DNA of 64,000 nucleotides from an uncultured Fidelibacterota bacterium (GTDB lineage Bacteria > Fidelibacterota > Marinisomatia > Marinisomatales > Marinisomataceae). A model generated the notes under the pieces. It was given only the letters and a program-made list of their open reading frames with translations, did no database searches and was not told the DNA's origin. The DNA is taken from the NCBI GenBank assembly GCA_902624275.1, contig CACNWW010000001.1, positions 328,601 to 392,600 of the forward strand, read 5' to 3'. This document shows, piece after piece, positions 1 to 8,101 of the stretch. Each line of letters opens with the position of its first letter. Positions within the stretch are counted from its first letter, which is position 1. The position numbers and the translations under genes are program-made.

Positions 1-2129
1 CAATAGGGTGGAAAGAAGACATTGAAAATGTCTCTATTGAAAGGCTAAGGGAATTTTATGACACCTTTTATTGGCCAAACAATGCAACGGCAATAGCTAT
101 AGGAGATTTTTCAGAAGCAGATGCGCTAGCAATGATCAAAAAACACTTTGGGAAGATAAGAAAAAGCATGAAACCAATTCCTGAGGTTTATACTGCTGAA
201 CCAAAACAAGAAGGTATTAGAACAGTTACTCTCAAAAGAGCAGGACAACAGGGAATAGTGGGCGTTGCCCACAAAACACCTTCTAAAACAGATCCGGACG
301 CACCAGCCTTCATGGTTTTGTCTTCTATCCTTTCATCTGGGAAAAACAGCAGGTTTTATAAGAATATAACCGACAAAGGCTTAACCACCAGCGTTTACAT
401 TTGGGACTCCCTTTTTAGAGACCCTGGCCTATTCACTGTTTATGCAAACCTGTCCCCAGAGGTTGATCACAAAACAGTAGAAAAAGCAATTGTTGAAGAA
501 TATGAAAAAATCAAGAAGGACGGCGTAACAGACGAAGAGGTTAAAAAAGCACAATCACAGCTTATTGCCTCCATGAAATTTTCACAAGATGGCAGCTATG
601 CAATAGCCAGCGGGTTAAACGAGGCAATAGCCAGCGGAGACTGGACTTTATATACCACATATGGAGAAAAGATTAGTGCAGTAACAAAAGAAGACATAAA
701 AAGAATAGTAAATAAATATTTTCTGGAAGACTTAAGCACTATAGGATATTTCATTCCTTTGGGACAGGGCGGCCAAGGAAAAAAAGCAGCAACAAGCGCT
801 AAAGAGTTGGAAAAAATGAAACTAAAACATTATTCAGAAGAGGAAGAGACCTTATCATCAAAAATAATAGAAACAGAACCAGTTAAGGGCATAAGACTTT
901 TAACCCTTAAGCGCGGTACAGGCGTTGTAACCATGAGAGGAAGTATGTTGGGTGGAGATATTTATTCTACAAAAAACAGCCGAACCGCAGATATGGTTGC
1001 AGCCATGCTTGATCAGGGAACAACCAACATGTCAAAGTTCGAGATTAGTGAAAAGCTTGAGTCTGCCGGAGCACGCTTAAGTTTCTTTAATGGTCAAGCA
1101 AGGGTTGGTTTTAGTGGGAAGTTTTTATCAGAAGACACAAACATGGTTTTGGGTTTGTTAGCCGACCAACTACAAAACCCCCTCTTTGCAGAAGAGGACC
1201 TCGAAAAGTCTAAGAAAAGACAAATAGCTGGGTATAAAAGATCTAAAGAAAGCACAAGGGGAAATGCAATGAACAATATGCTCCAGGCTTTTTACGGGAC
1301 TGACCACCAAAACTCCCCAACAAATCCAGATCAAGCAATAGAGCAAATAAAGAAGATAACACCAGAGAGCTTGAAAGCGTATCATGGTGAAAACTACGGT
1401 CTTGGCTCTATGGTGTTGGTTGTTGTTGGAGATGTTGATCATGTCAAAATGGAAAACATAATCAAAGAAAACTTTAAGAACTGGAAGCAGTCACCACTCA
1501 AAAACAAAGAGGAAAAGAAAGTTGGAGTTAAGGCTTCAAACAAGGTGTATATAACCATGCAAGACAAAACAAGTACAGATTTTGTTGTTGGAACAGCTCT
1601 TGGAATAGACAGATATCACCCAGACTACTTACCTCTTTATTTGGCGACACACGCGTTGGGAGGAAATTTTTCTGCCAGGTTGATGCAAACAGTTAGGGTA
1701 AAAGAAGGTCTAACTTATGGGATTAACTCTTCTCTGAGCGGGTTTGGAAACAGCAACGACGGCTATTGGATGGTTGGAGGGACCTTTTCACCAAAACTTC
1801 TTTCAAAAGGAGAAAGCTCAACCCTTAGAGAGATTAAGAAGTGGGCGGAAGAAGGAATAACACAGAAAGAGCTTGATGTTACTAAGTCTACCCTTGTCGG
1901 CGGTTTTCAGGTTGGTTTTGATACAACAGGAGGATTGGCGGGTGGCATTTTGAACGCAGCTGTTGTTTATAACGACCTAACATATCTTGACAGTTATCCA
2001 AACATGGTAAAAGCGGTTACCTTAGAACAGGCTAACAGCGCCATATTAAAATATATCAGCTTCAATAAGCTGTATCAAGTAGCCGCAGGAACAGTTGATA
2101 AAGATGGAAAACCAATTGAAGACGAGTAA
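1..2129 (+). CDS. M16 family zinc peptidase-like protein, 3' part (gene begins before the window)
   Basis: The frame is open from base 3 with no start. The first visible residues (IGWKEDIENVS, then FYWPNNATAIAIGDF) are the classic end of an M16 catalytic N-domain, so the ATG at 132 is internal and the gene starts upstream. What follows is an M16 C-domain (SGKNSRFY and nearby), a second M16 N-like domain, and a second C-domain with GGNFSARLMQTVRVKEGLTYG. The second N-like domain lacks HxxEH, as expected for the non-catalytic half of two-domain M16 enzymes; the zinc site should lie off-window. Such proteins are usually periplasmic or membrane-attached processing peptidases. folA follows six bases after the stop. 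Family assignment is firm; substrate is unknown. Confidence 0.93.
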   Translation, partial: IGWKEDIENVSIERLREFYDTFYWPNNATAIAIGDFSEADALAMIKKHFGKIRKSMKPIPEVYTAEPKQEGIRTVTLKRAGQQGIVGVAHKTPSKTDPDAPAFMVLSSILSSGKNSRFYKNITDKGLTTSVYIWDSLFRDPGLFTVYANLSPEVDHKTVEKAIVEEYEKIKKDGVTDEEVKKAQSQLIASMKFSQDGSYAIASGLNEAIASGDWTLYTTYGEKISAVTKEDIKRIVNKYFLEDLSTIGYFIPLGQGGQGKKAATSAKELEKMKLKHYSEEEETLSSKIIETEPVKGIRLLTLKRGTGVVTMRGSMLGGDIYSTKNSRTADMVAAMLDQGTTNMSKFEISEKLESAGARLSFFNGQARVGFSGKFLSEDTNMVLGLLADQLQNPLFAEEDLEKSKKRQIAGYKRSKESTRGNAMNNMLQAFYGTDHQNSPTNPDQAIEQIKKITPESLKAYHGENYGLGSMVLVVVGDVDHVKMENIIKENFKNWKQSPLKNKEEKKVGVKASNKVYITMQDKTSTDFVVGTALGIDRYHPDYLPLYLATHALGGNFSARLMQTVRVKEGLTYGINSSLSGFGNSNDGYWMVGGTFSPKLLSKGESSTLREIKKWAEEGITQKELDVTKSTLVGGFQVGFDTTGGLAGGILNAAVVYNDLTYLDSYPNMVKAVTLEQANSAILKYISFNKLYQVAAGTVDKDGKPIEDE

Positions 2130-2135
2130 GGCCAG

Positions 2136-2624
2136 GTGATCAAGGCAATTTTAGCTTGCGACAACAACGGAGGCGTCAGCAAGAACGGAACAATACCATG
2201 GCCAAAAAACAAGAAAGACCTTGGTTGGTTTAAAAAGAACACCACAAATAATGTGGTTGTAATGGGCTCAAAAACATGGGTAGATCCGTTGATGCCGTGG
2301 CCCCTTCCGAACAGAATAAATGTTTTGGCAACCTCAAGGAAGGAAAGCTTTCCCGGGGCCGATAAATATATTTATGGAGATCTTAACAGTGAGCTTGAAA
2401 AGCTTAAGTGGGAGTTTGCTGATAAGACGATCTGGGTTATTGGCGGACCCAACATAGTTGAACAAGCTATAGAAACAATCGAAGAGTTTTATTTAAGCAG
2501 GATACCCGGCGAATACGATTGTGACGGCTTTTTGTCTTTAAGCAGCATAGAGAGGTTTTTTGAAAAAACCTGGTTTGAAAAACATGAAAACGTAGAATTT
2601 CAGATTTGGAAAAAAATTAAGTGA
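2136..2624 (+). CDS. folA: Dihydrofolate reductase
   Basis: A 162-residue protein with DHFR hallmarks: MIKAILACDNNGGVSKNG at the N-terminus, IPWP in the substrate loop, VVVMGSKTW at the NADPH-binding region and IWVIGGPNIVEQA near the C-terminus. It reduces dihydrofolate to tetrahydrofolate with NADPH in the cytoplasm and regenerates the cofactor used by ThyA. The start is GTG at 2136, six bases after the M16 gene; no earlier start is available. Its TGA overlaps the thyA GTG by four bases (GTGA), so the two are translationally coupled. The sequence style (PWPxNxxDLxWF, PLPNRxNVL) reminds me of phage-encoded DHFRs more than of chromosomal FolA; this is an impression, not a search result. Confidence 0.92.
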   Translation: MIKAILACDNNGGVSKNGTIPWPKNKKDLGWFKKNTTNNVVVMGSKTWVDPLMPWPLPNRINVLATSRKESFPGADKYIYGDLNSELEKLKWEFADKTIWVIGGPNIVEQAIETIEEFYLSRIPGEYDCDGFLSLSSIERFFEKTWFEKHENVEFQIWKKIK

Positions 2625-3487
2625 AACAGTATATAACAGCGCTAGAACACATTCTTAAAGACGGCAAACAAAGAGAAGACAGAACAGGCATAGGTACAAA
2701 AGGTGTCTTTGGTTACCAAATGCGCTTTGACCTTAGAAGTAGTTTTCCCGCTGTAACAACAAAAAAACTAGCCTGGAAAAGCGTTGTCAGTGAATTGCTT
2801 TGGTTTTTAGAGGGAAGTACGGATGAAAGAAGGCTAGCAGAAATACAGTTTGGGAAAACAAGAGAAGAGGTTGTAGAAAAAAAAACAATTTGGACTGCCA
2901 ACGCTAACAAACAAGGGGTTGAACTTGGATATACAAACAACGAAACACAAAAAGAGTTGGGACCTGTATATGGAAAACAATGGAGATCTTGGGGAAAAGA
3001 TGTTGGCGGAGAAGATCAAATAAAAAAAATAATTCTAGACCTAAAAAACAACCCTAACAGCAGAAGACACATAGTAAGCGCGTGGAATGTGGACAAAATT
3101 GAAGAAATGGCTCTACCTCCGTGCCACGCAATGTTTCAGTTTCATGTTCAGGACGACGAGTTAAGTTGTCAGCTTTATCAGCGAAGCGCAGATATGTTTT
3201 TAGGGGTCCCTTTTAACATTGCATCTTACAGTCTTTTGGTGTGTATTTTTTCTGAAATTTTAAATCTAAAGCCCGGAGACTTTATATGGACAGGCGGCGA
3301 TTGCCACATATATAACAACCATTTTGAACAGGTAAAAGAGCAAATTCAGCGTAAGCCCATGCAGCTACCGACCCTGCAAATTCCAAAATTTAATTCAATA
3401 GAAGATGTTTTAAAGTCTATACCCAAAGACTATCAGCTTATTGGGTATAGCCCGATGGAAAGCATAAAAGCTCCAATGGCGGTTTAG
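2621..3487 (+). CDS. thyA: Thymidylate synthase
   Basis: A 288-residue ThyA that methylates dUMP to dTMP using methylene-tetrahydrofolate, producing the dihydrofolate recycled by the upstream FolA. Visible signatures are EDRTGIGT, FPAVTTKKLAWKS, ELGPVYGKQWRSWG, RRHIVSAWN, the catalytic cysteine in MALPPCHAMFQFHV, QLYQRSADMFLGVPFNIASY and the C-terminal IKAPMAV. It is longer than the 264-residue E. coli enzyme because of an insert around residues 70-105, a form common in some marine bacteria and phages. The start is GTG, overlapping the folA stop. The TAG shares a TTAG tetramer with the stop of the convergent EamA gene, leaving no room for a terminator. Confidence 0.97.
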   Translation: MKQYITALEHILKDGKQREDRTGIGTKGVFGYQMRFDLRSSFPAVTTKKLAWKSVVSELLWFLEGSTDERRLAEIQFGKTREEVVEKKTIWTANANKQGVELGYTNNETQKELGPVYGKQWRSWGKDVGGEDQIKKIILDLKNNPNSRRHIVSAWNVDKIEEMALPPCHAMFQFHVQDDELSCQLYQRSADMFLGVPFNIASYSLLVCIFSEILNLKPGDFIWTGGDCHIYNNHFEQVKEQIQRKPMQLPTLQIPKFNSIEDVLKSIPKDYQLIGYSPMESIKAPMAV

Positions 3488-4335
3488 CCGTCGTTTCGTA
3501 TTATTATATAGACACCTACAAGCGTAATTGATCCCCCCAAAACAACAAACAGACCAACCGGCTCGTTAAACAAAAAGAAAGCCCCAACAGAAGAAATAAC
3601 AGGCTCCCCAAGGGGAACAGCAGCAACGGTTGTGGCGCTAAGAGTTTTAACTAAAAAGTAAAATATATTATGGCCAACCATGGTGGGTATAGCAGCAAGG
3701 AAAACAAACCAACCAAAATCCTGATAATTAAAAGAGAGAACATTTACATTTTGATAAAGAGATATTAGAAAAAGACAGACAGCGGCATAAAAAAACAGCC
3801 AACGGGAATACTCAAAAATTCCCACACTCTTCCTTACGTCTTTTCCAACAAGAAGAACCACCGCCATTGCAATAGAACAAAGAACAGCTAACAGGTTACC
3901 AAAGGTGCTCGTGTCACTGAAGCTGCTTTGGCTTATAAGAATATATGCACCCAAAAGCGCTAGAGACAACCCAAGGAAAACCTTTAAGGAAAAACTCTTT
4001 TTTTGAAATAAAATAGAATAGAACTCCGTAAAAACAGGCGCAATAGTGCCAAGCAGGGCAGCTTCGGCTATGGAGGTTAGTTGAACGCTTCTAAAAAACA
4101 AAGCAAAATGAAAACCCAAGAATATTCCTGCGAGCAAAATCTTTTTATTTGGAACAAAAGTAAGAATAGTTTTGTAAGATATAGCAAAAGCCATAAGACT
4201 TGCGAGAAACATTCTCCAAAAAGCTATTGTAGTAGCAGAAAGTTCAGGCAGAAATCTTACAACCCAAGCTGAAGAGCTAACAGCAAGAAGAGCAACAAAC
4301 AAAAGAACATATTTATTTTTTGAAAGAAGGTTCAT
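3484..4335 (-). CDS. EamA-family (DMT superfamily) membrane transporter
   Basis: About 283 residues, almost entirely hydrophobic, with roughly ten predicted transmembrane segments in two repeats, as in EamA (formerly DUF6) drug/metabolite transporters. Typical features are WRMFLASLMAFAISY in the first repeat, ALLGTIAPVFTEFYSILF, and GEPVISSVGAFFLFNEPV in the second. I start it at the ATG at 4335 (MNLLSKNKYV). An upstream ATG at 4371 would add 12 residues but would run into the divergent transglycosylase gene; both are possible and neither has a clear Shine-Dalgarno site. The substrate cannot be read from the sequence; family members export amino acids, nucleosides or drugs. Confidence 0.85.
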   Translation of the reverse strand: MNLLSKNKYVLLFVALLAVSSSAWVVRFLPELSATTIAFWRMFLASLMAFAISYKTILTFVPNKKILLAGIFLGFHFALFFRSVQLTSIAEAALLGTIAPVFTEFYSILFQKKSFSLKVFLGLSLALLGAYILISQSSFSDTSTFGNLLAVLCSIAMAVVLLVGKDVRKSVGIFEYSRWLFFYAAVCLFLISLYQNVNVLSFNYQDFGWFVFLAAIPTMVGHNIFYFLVKTLSATTVAAVPLGEPVISSVGAFFLFNEPVGLFVVLGGSITLVGVYIIIRNDG

Positions 4336-4339
4336 ATAA

Positions 4340-5152
4340 ATGAAAATAAACCATATAGCCAAACTAAGCATTATATTTTATGCCACTACTCTACTGGCTG
4401 CAGACAAAGAACATATAATTAAAAAGGTTGTTGCTCATACAAAAGATCAAAGAATCCCATCAACAGAATATATACTAAACACATTTGAAGATAAAAGACT
4501 ACAAGTAGACGAGCGGGTTGTCGAAAGGTTTAAAAATAAGCCAGAAAAAATCAAAACATATGAACAATACAAAAAAATATTTTTTAATGAACAAAGAATT
4601 AATGGTGGAATAGATTTTTATAAAAAAAATAAAACCCTAGTTGCAAAAGTGGCACAGGAGTTTGAAATAGATCCAATAGTTTTGGTTGCAATTGTAGGCG
4701 TTGAAACAAACTATGGCTCAAAAACCACAGAGTTTTCAGTGATTAATTCTTTGTTCACACAGGCAATAGAAATGCCCAAAAGGTCAACCTGGGCAATCAA
4801 AGAAATTGCAGAGCTTTTAATGTTTTGTTCAGAAAATGAAATAGACCCCTTTTCACTTGAAGGGTCATATGCAGGAGCTTTTGGGTATGGCCAGTTTATA
4901 CCCTCAAGCTTTAACAAGCTGTCAATCGACTATAATAATGATGGGAAAAAAGATCCATACAACTGGGAAGATGTGATAGGAAGCATTGCATTTTATCTTA
5001 CTGAAAACGGCTACCCAAAGAACGACTTTAATTTTACCCACAAATCAAAAGCCTGGAGAGCAATAAGAACATATAATAGGTCAGACAAGTACGCAAACGT
5101 AATAATTGACCTAAGAAATGAAATAGCTAAAAATATTTTTTTATTAGATTAG
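4340..5152 (+). CDS. MltB-like lytic murein transglycosylase (SLT_2 family)
   Basis: A 270-residue exported protein with an N-terminal signal peptide (hydrophobic stretch about residues 8-20, then AAD). The catalytic domain carries VGVETNYGS with the presumed catalytic Glu, then GSYAGAFGYGQFIPSSF and DYNNDGKKDPYNW, and ends with IGSIAFYLTENGY, all typical of the MltB/SLT_2 fold. It should cleave the MurNAc-GlcNAc bond of peptidoglycan in the periplasm, forming anhydro-MurNAc ends. There is no lipobox cysteine, so it looks soluble rather than a lipoprotein. It starts four bases from the divergent EamA gene, so their promoters must lie inside each other's coding sequence. The 3' end overlaps the convergent aldehyde dehydrogenase gene by 26 bases. 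Confidence 0.9.
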   Translation: MKINHIAKLSIIFYATTLLAADKEHIIKKVVAHTKDQRIPSTEYILNTFEDKRLQVDERVVERFKNKPEKIKTYEQYKKIFFNEQRINGGIDFYKKNKTLVAKVAQEFEIDPIVLVAIVGVETNYGSKTTEFSVINSLFTQAIEMPKRSTWAIKEIAELLMFCSENEIDPFSLEGSYAGAFGYGQFIPSSFNKLSIDYNNDGKKDPYNWEDVIGSIAFYLTENGYPKNDFNFTHKSKAWRAIRTYNRSDKYANVIIDLRNEIAKNIFLLD

Positions 5153-6524
5153 CCAATGATTCTTTAGTTTTAGTGTATGGCGGCAGCATGATTTTAAAAG
5201 GAGACAAAGAACTGCTTTTTAAAACAGCCTTTTGATGAGAAAAAGCATCAAAGCCAAATTTTCCATGATAACTGCCAACCCCGCTATTATTTATTCCACC
5301 AAAGGGAAGGTTTGGATTCATGTGGTGCAAAACACAGTCATTAATCACCATTCCTCCGCTTGAGGTGTTTTTTAAAACCCTGTTTTGAACAGAGGCCTTG
5401 TTACTAAAAAGATATAGAGCCAACGGCTTCTCGTTGCTGTTTACATAGTTTATAGACTCTTCAAGGTTTTTGACCTTAACAATTGGAAGAATAGGTCCAA
5501 ATATTTCATCCTGCATGATTGGATTGTCATAGCTTACATCCGTTAAAACAGCTGGAGAAAAATATAATCTCCCTTGATCGGTTTCACCCCCACAGGCAAT
5601 TTCTGCTCCACCAAAAACAGCACCCTGAAGGGCTTCTTTAAGCCTGTTGAAGTGGTGTTTGTTAGCTATAGAGCAATAGTCTTTTGTAGCCGCATCTATA
5701 CCCCGTGAAAAGAACTGTGCCATATTTTTTTGTAAAGCAGAAACCAGATCGTCGTGTACGGATTCGTGGCACAAAATGTAGTCAGGGGCGGTACATGTTT
5801 GTCCTGCATTTGCAAACTTAAAAAAAGAGATTTTCCAAGCAGCGTCTTTTATGTTTGCGTGTTTATCTATAATAACAGGAGACTTTCCGCCAAGCTCAAG
5901 CGTAACCCCCGCGAGGTGTTTTGAAGCGGCCTCCATAACAAGCTTTCCAACCCTAGGACTGCCAGTAAACATAATGTGATTAAATGGAAGGTTTAGTAGT
6001 TTTTGTGCCACTTCTTTTTCGCCTAAAAAAACAGCGACCTCATCTGATGAAAAAGTTTTTTCAATTAATTTTTTAACAAGCTTACCTGATGCCGGCGTAA
6101 GCTCGGACGGCTTAATTACTGCGGTATTCCCAGACGATATTGCAGCAATAAGCGGATTCAAGCAAAGCATAACTGGATAATTCCAAGGAGAAATTATTAA
6201 AACATTTCCTTTTGGTTCTGGCTTCACCCAGCTTTTACTAAAAGATATAGCCAGGGGACTTGCAACCCTTTTTGTTTTCATCCAACTGTTAACGTTTTTT
6301 ATTGCAAAGTTTGCCTCGGCTTTCACACCATAAATTTCTGCTAACAGTGCCTCCGTTTTAGATTTTCCCAGATCGCTTGATAAAGCAGAAAGAACTTCAT
6401 CTTCCATTTCTAAAAAATTCTTCAAAAGAAGCTGCAATTTAGACTTTCTTGTTTTAGCAGTGCTGTCTCTTAAGGACAGACTCTTTGTTTGTTGTGCTTT
6501 AAAAACTGTATCAATGGATTGCAT
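5127..6524 (-). CDS. Aldehyde dehydrogenase, ALDH3-type
   Basis: A 465-residue NAD(P)-dependent aldehyde dehydrogenase. The active-site Glu lies in TLELGGKSPVII and the catalytic Cys in GQTCTAPDY; GQTCxAPDY is characteristic of the class 3 / coniferyl-aldehyde-type subfamily. Other family signatures are ISPWNYPVML, GNTAVIKPSELTPASG, FTGSPRVGKLVMEAA, EIFGPILPIV and LPFGGINNSGVGSYHGKFGFDAFSH. Class 3 enzymes oxidise medium and long-chain or aromatic aldehydes and lack the tetramerising C-terminal extension of class 1, which fits this length. It is monocistronic and convergent with the transglycosylase gene. Substrate is not determinable. The divergent 66-base spacer to the Smr gene is AT-rich and must hold promoters in both directions. 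Confidence 0.95.
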   Translation of the reverse strand: MQSIDTVFKAQQTKSLSLRDSTAKTRKSKLQLLLKNFLEMEDEVLSALSSDLGKSKTEALLAEIYGVKAEANFAIKNVNSWMKTKRVASPLAISFSKSWVKPEPKGNVLIISPWNYPVMLCLNPLIAAISSGNTAVIKPSELTPASGKLVKKLIEKTFSSDEVAVFLGEKEVAQKLLNLPFNHIMFTGSPRVGKLVMEAASKHLAGVTLELGGKSPVIIDKHANIKDAAWKISFFKFANAGQTCTAPDYILCHESVHDDLVSALQKNMAQFFSRGIDAATKDYCSIANKHHFNRLKEALQGAVFGGAEIACGGETDQGRLYFSPAVLTDVSYDNPIMQDEIFGPILPIVKVKNLEESINYVNSNEKPLALYLFSNKASVQNRVLKNTSSGGMVINDCVLHHMNPNLPFGGINNSGVGSYHGKFGFDAFSHQKAVLKSSSLSPFKIMLPPYTKTKESLANLIKKYF

Positions 6525-6590
6525 AACTAGAAATATATGAAATTTTATTATACCATGTTATGACGAATAAGTTTTTATGTAATTTTTAGT

Positions 6591-6908
6591 ATGATAAAAA
6601 CAGTAGATATTGCACACGCAGGACAGTCATCTTCAGAGGCCCTTGTGCTTTTAGAGGTTGCAATAAGCACTGCAAAAGAAGAGGGCGTTGTGGCCGTTAA
6701 GATAATTCATGGCCTCGGATCGGGAAGCATTGCAGAAAAAGTTAGGTCTTGGGCAAAAGATCAGGAGGGAAGGTTTAGAGCTGTGATTCCAGGAGAGGAG
6801 TATAACGCATTTAATAAGGACGCTGTAAGCATGAGATCAGAGCTTTCTAAAAAAAGAGACAGGGATTTTAATGGAAGAAATCCGGGTATAACAATTTTCT
6901 GGCTTTAA
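6591..6908 (+). CDS. Stand-alone Smr-domain protein
   Basis: A 105-residue protein consisting of little more than one Smr domain. The opening DIAHAGQSSSEAL corresponds to the LDLHGxxxxEAL motif and IIHGLGSGSIAEKVRSW to the HGxGxGxLrxxV motif. Smr domains (from MutS2 and yeast Cue2-type proteins) are nucleases or nucleic-acid-binding modules acting on branched DNA or on mRNA at stalled ribosomes. The first motif is slightly degenerate (A-H-A rather than L-H-G), so activity is uncertain. No MutS2 ATPase is attached or adjacent. The TAA shares a TTAA tetramer with the stop of the convergent downstream gene. Confidence 0.8.
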   Translation: MIKTVDIAHAGQSSSEALVLLEVAISTAKEEGVVAVKIIHGLGSGSIAEKVRSWAKDQEGRFRAVIPGEEYNAFNKDAVSMRSELSKKRDRDFNGRNPGITIFWL

Positions 6909-8101
6909 CTGTTAAGGGGTATTTCTTTAAAAGCAACCCCAATGTTTTTTAGTCTTTTTATAAGAACGTTGCCAAGGCCAATAGAGGGGGTTAAAAGGCC
7001 ACCAAAACCAGCTCCACCAGGAAGCTCATCTGGATTTTCAACAGCCAAACACAGAGCACTTTCACAAGCCATTCTTGAAGTCATTTTATATCCAGGGTCA
7101 CCACTAGAAGACATAGAAAAGGCACGAAAACCATCTTGCGTTTCTACCAAAAACCTGCTTTTGAAAAACCCAGAATCCATAGCTTCTTGTGAAGGGCCCT
7201 CCCCAGGTTTTCTAAAAAACCCCCTTAACAGCTTGCGTAAAGGAGAAACAATAATTAGCCCAAGAGCAATGGTCATAAAAGTCACTTTTCTGGCAGCACT
7301 CTTTTTTGAGTAGTAAGCACCCTCTGAATAAATAAAATCATCACCATAGTATTTTCCAACAGACTTTGATAGCGCAGCTGACCTTCTTACGACTCTAGTG
7401 TTGGGAAGAGCCATTACAAAAGGACCGGTCCAGCCACCAAGGTGCGGAATTTTTTGTACCTTAATTTTATCGCTAGTATTTTTTTTCTGCTTTTTAGAAA
7501 TAGAGTTTTTGGGGTTTAAAGAGAATTTTCCAAGGCCGCCCTTAGCAAGTTTCGCATCCATCGAAGAAAACATGGTTTCCATTGTTCCTCCTGACGCCTC
7601 ACCCTTCCATGCTTGAAAACATTGAGCGCTTTTAACGCTTCCTACAACCTGATTAATAGCATAAAATACGCCCAAGTCGGACGGTGCCGAGTCAAAGCCA
7701 CAAGCATTTATAATCCTTAATCCTTTTTTGCTGGCCTCTGCGTGATGTTTCTCAATCATGTCTTTAATCCAAAAGCTTTCTCCGGTTATGTCAACATAGT
7801 GACATCCATTTTTAACACAGGCGCCCAAAAGATCAGACCCATATTTATGGTAGGGCCCTGCAGTTGAAAGAACGACCTCTGCGACTTTGCACATTTTGTC
7901 TAGCGCGTCAACATCAAAAGCATCCGCAACAATTATAGGAAAACTAAGATTGTGTTTGGCTTTAACTTTTTCAAGCTTTTCTTTGCTTCTTCCGGCGATG
8001 GCCATAGGAATATCAGAATATCTTTCGGACATAAATTTTGCACACAGCTCTCCGGTAAACCCGGTTGCTCCAAAAATTACTATTTTATATTTTTTACTCA
8101 T
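6905..8101 (-). CDS. Saccharopine dehydrogenase-like / trans-acting enoyl reductase family oxidoreductase
   Basis: A 398-residue protein with an N-terminal Rossmann fold (IVIFGATGFTGELCAKFM) followed by DADALD-like and VLSTAGPYHKYG segments and the CVKNGCHYVDITGES motif seen in the SCCPDH / saccharopine dehydrogenase-like family, including mycobacterial trans-acting enoyl reductases. These are NAD(P)-dependent and act on lipid or amino-acid intermediates. A hydrophobic stretch about residues 270-290 (MTIALGLIIVSPL) suggests membrane association, as in animal SCCPDH. The gene overlaps ppdK by four bases and is downstream of it, so they are co-transcribed, though no pathway link is evident. It is unlikely to be a true lysine-pathway saccharopine dehydrogenase. 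Confidence 0.8.
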   Translation of the reverse strand: MSKKYKIVIFGATGFTGELCAKFMSERYSDIPMAIAGRSKEKLEKVKAKHNLSFPIIVADAFDVDALDKMCKVAEVVLSTAGPYHKYGSDLLGACVKNGCHYVDITGESFWIKDMIEKHHAEASKKGLRIINACGFDSAPSDLGVFYAINQVVGSVKSAQCFQAWKGEASGGTMETMFSSMDAKLAKGGLGKFSLNPKNSISKKQKKNTSDKIKVQKIPHLGGWTGPFVMALPNTRVVRRSAALSKSVGKYYGDDFIYSEGAYYSKKSAARKVTFMTIALGLIIVSPLRKLLRGFFRKPGEGPSQEAMDSGFFKSRFLVETQDGFRAFSMSSSGDPGYKMTSRMACESALCLAVENPDELPGGAGFGGLLTPSIGLGNVLIKRLKNIGVAFKEIPLNS

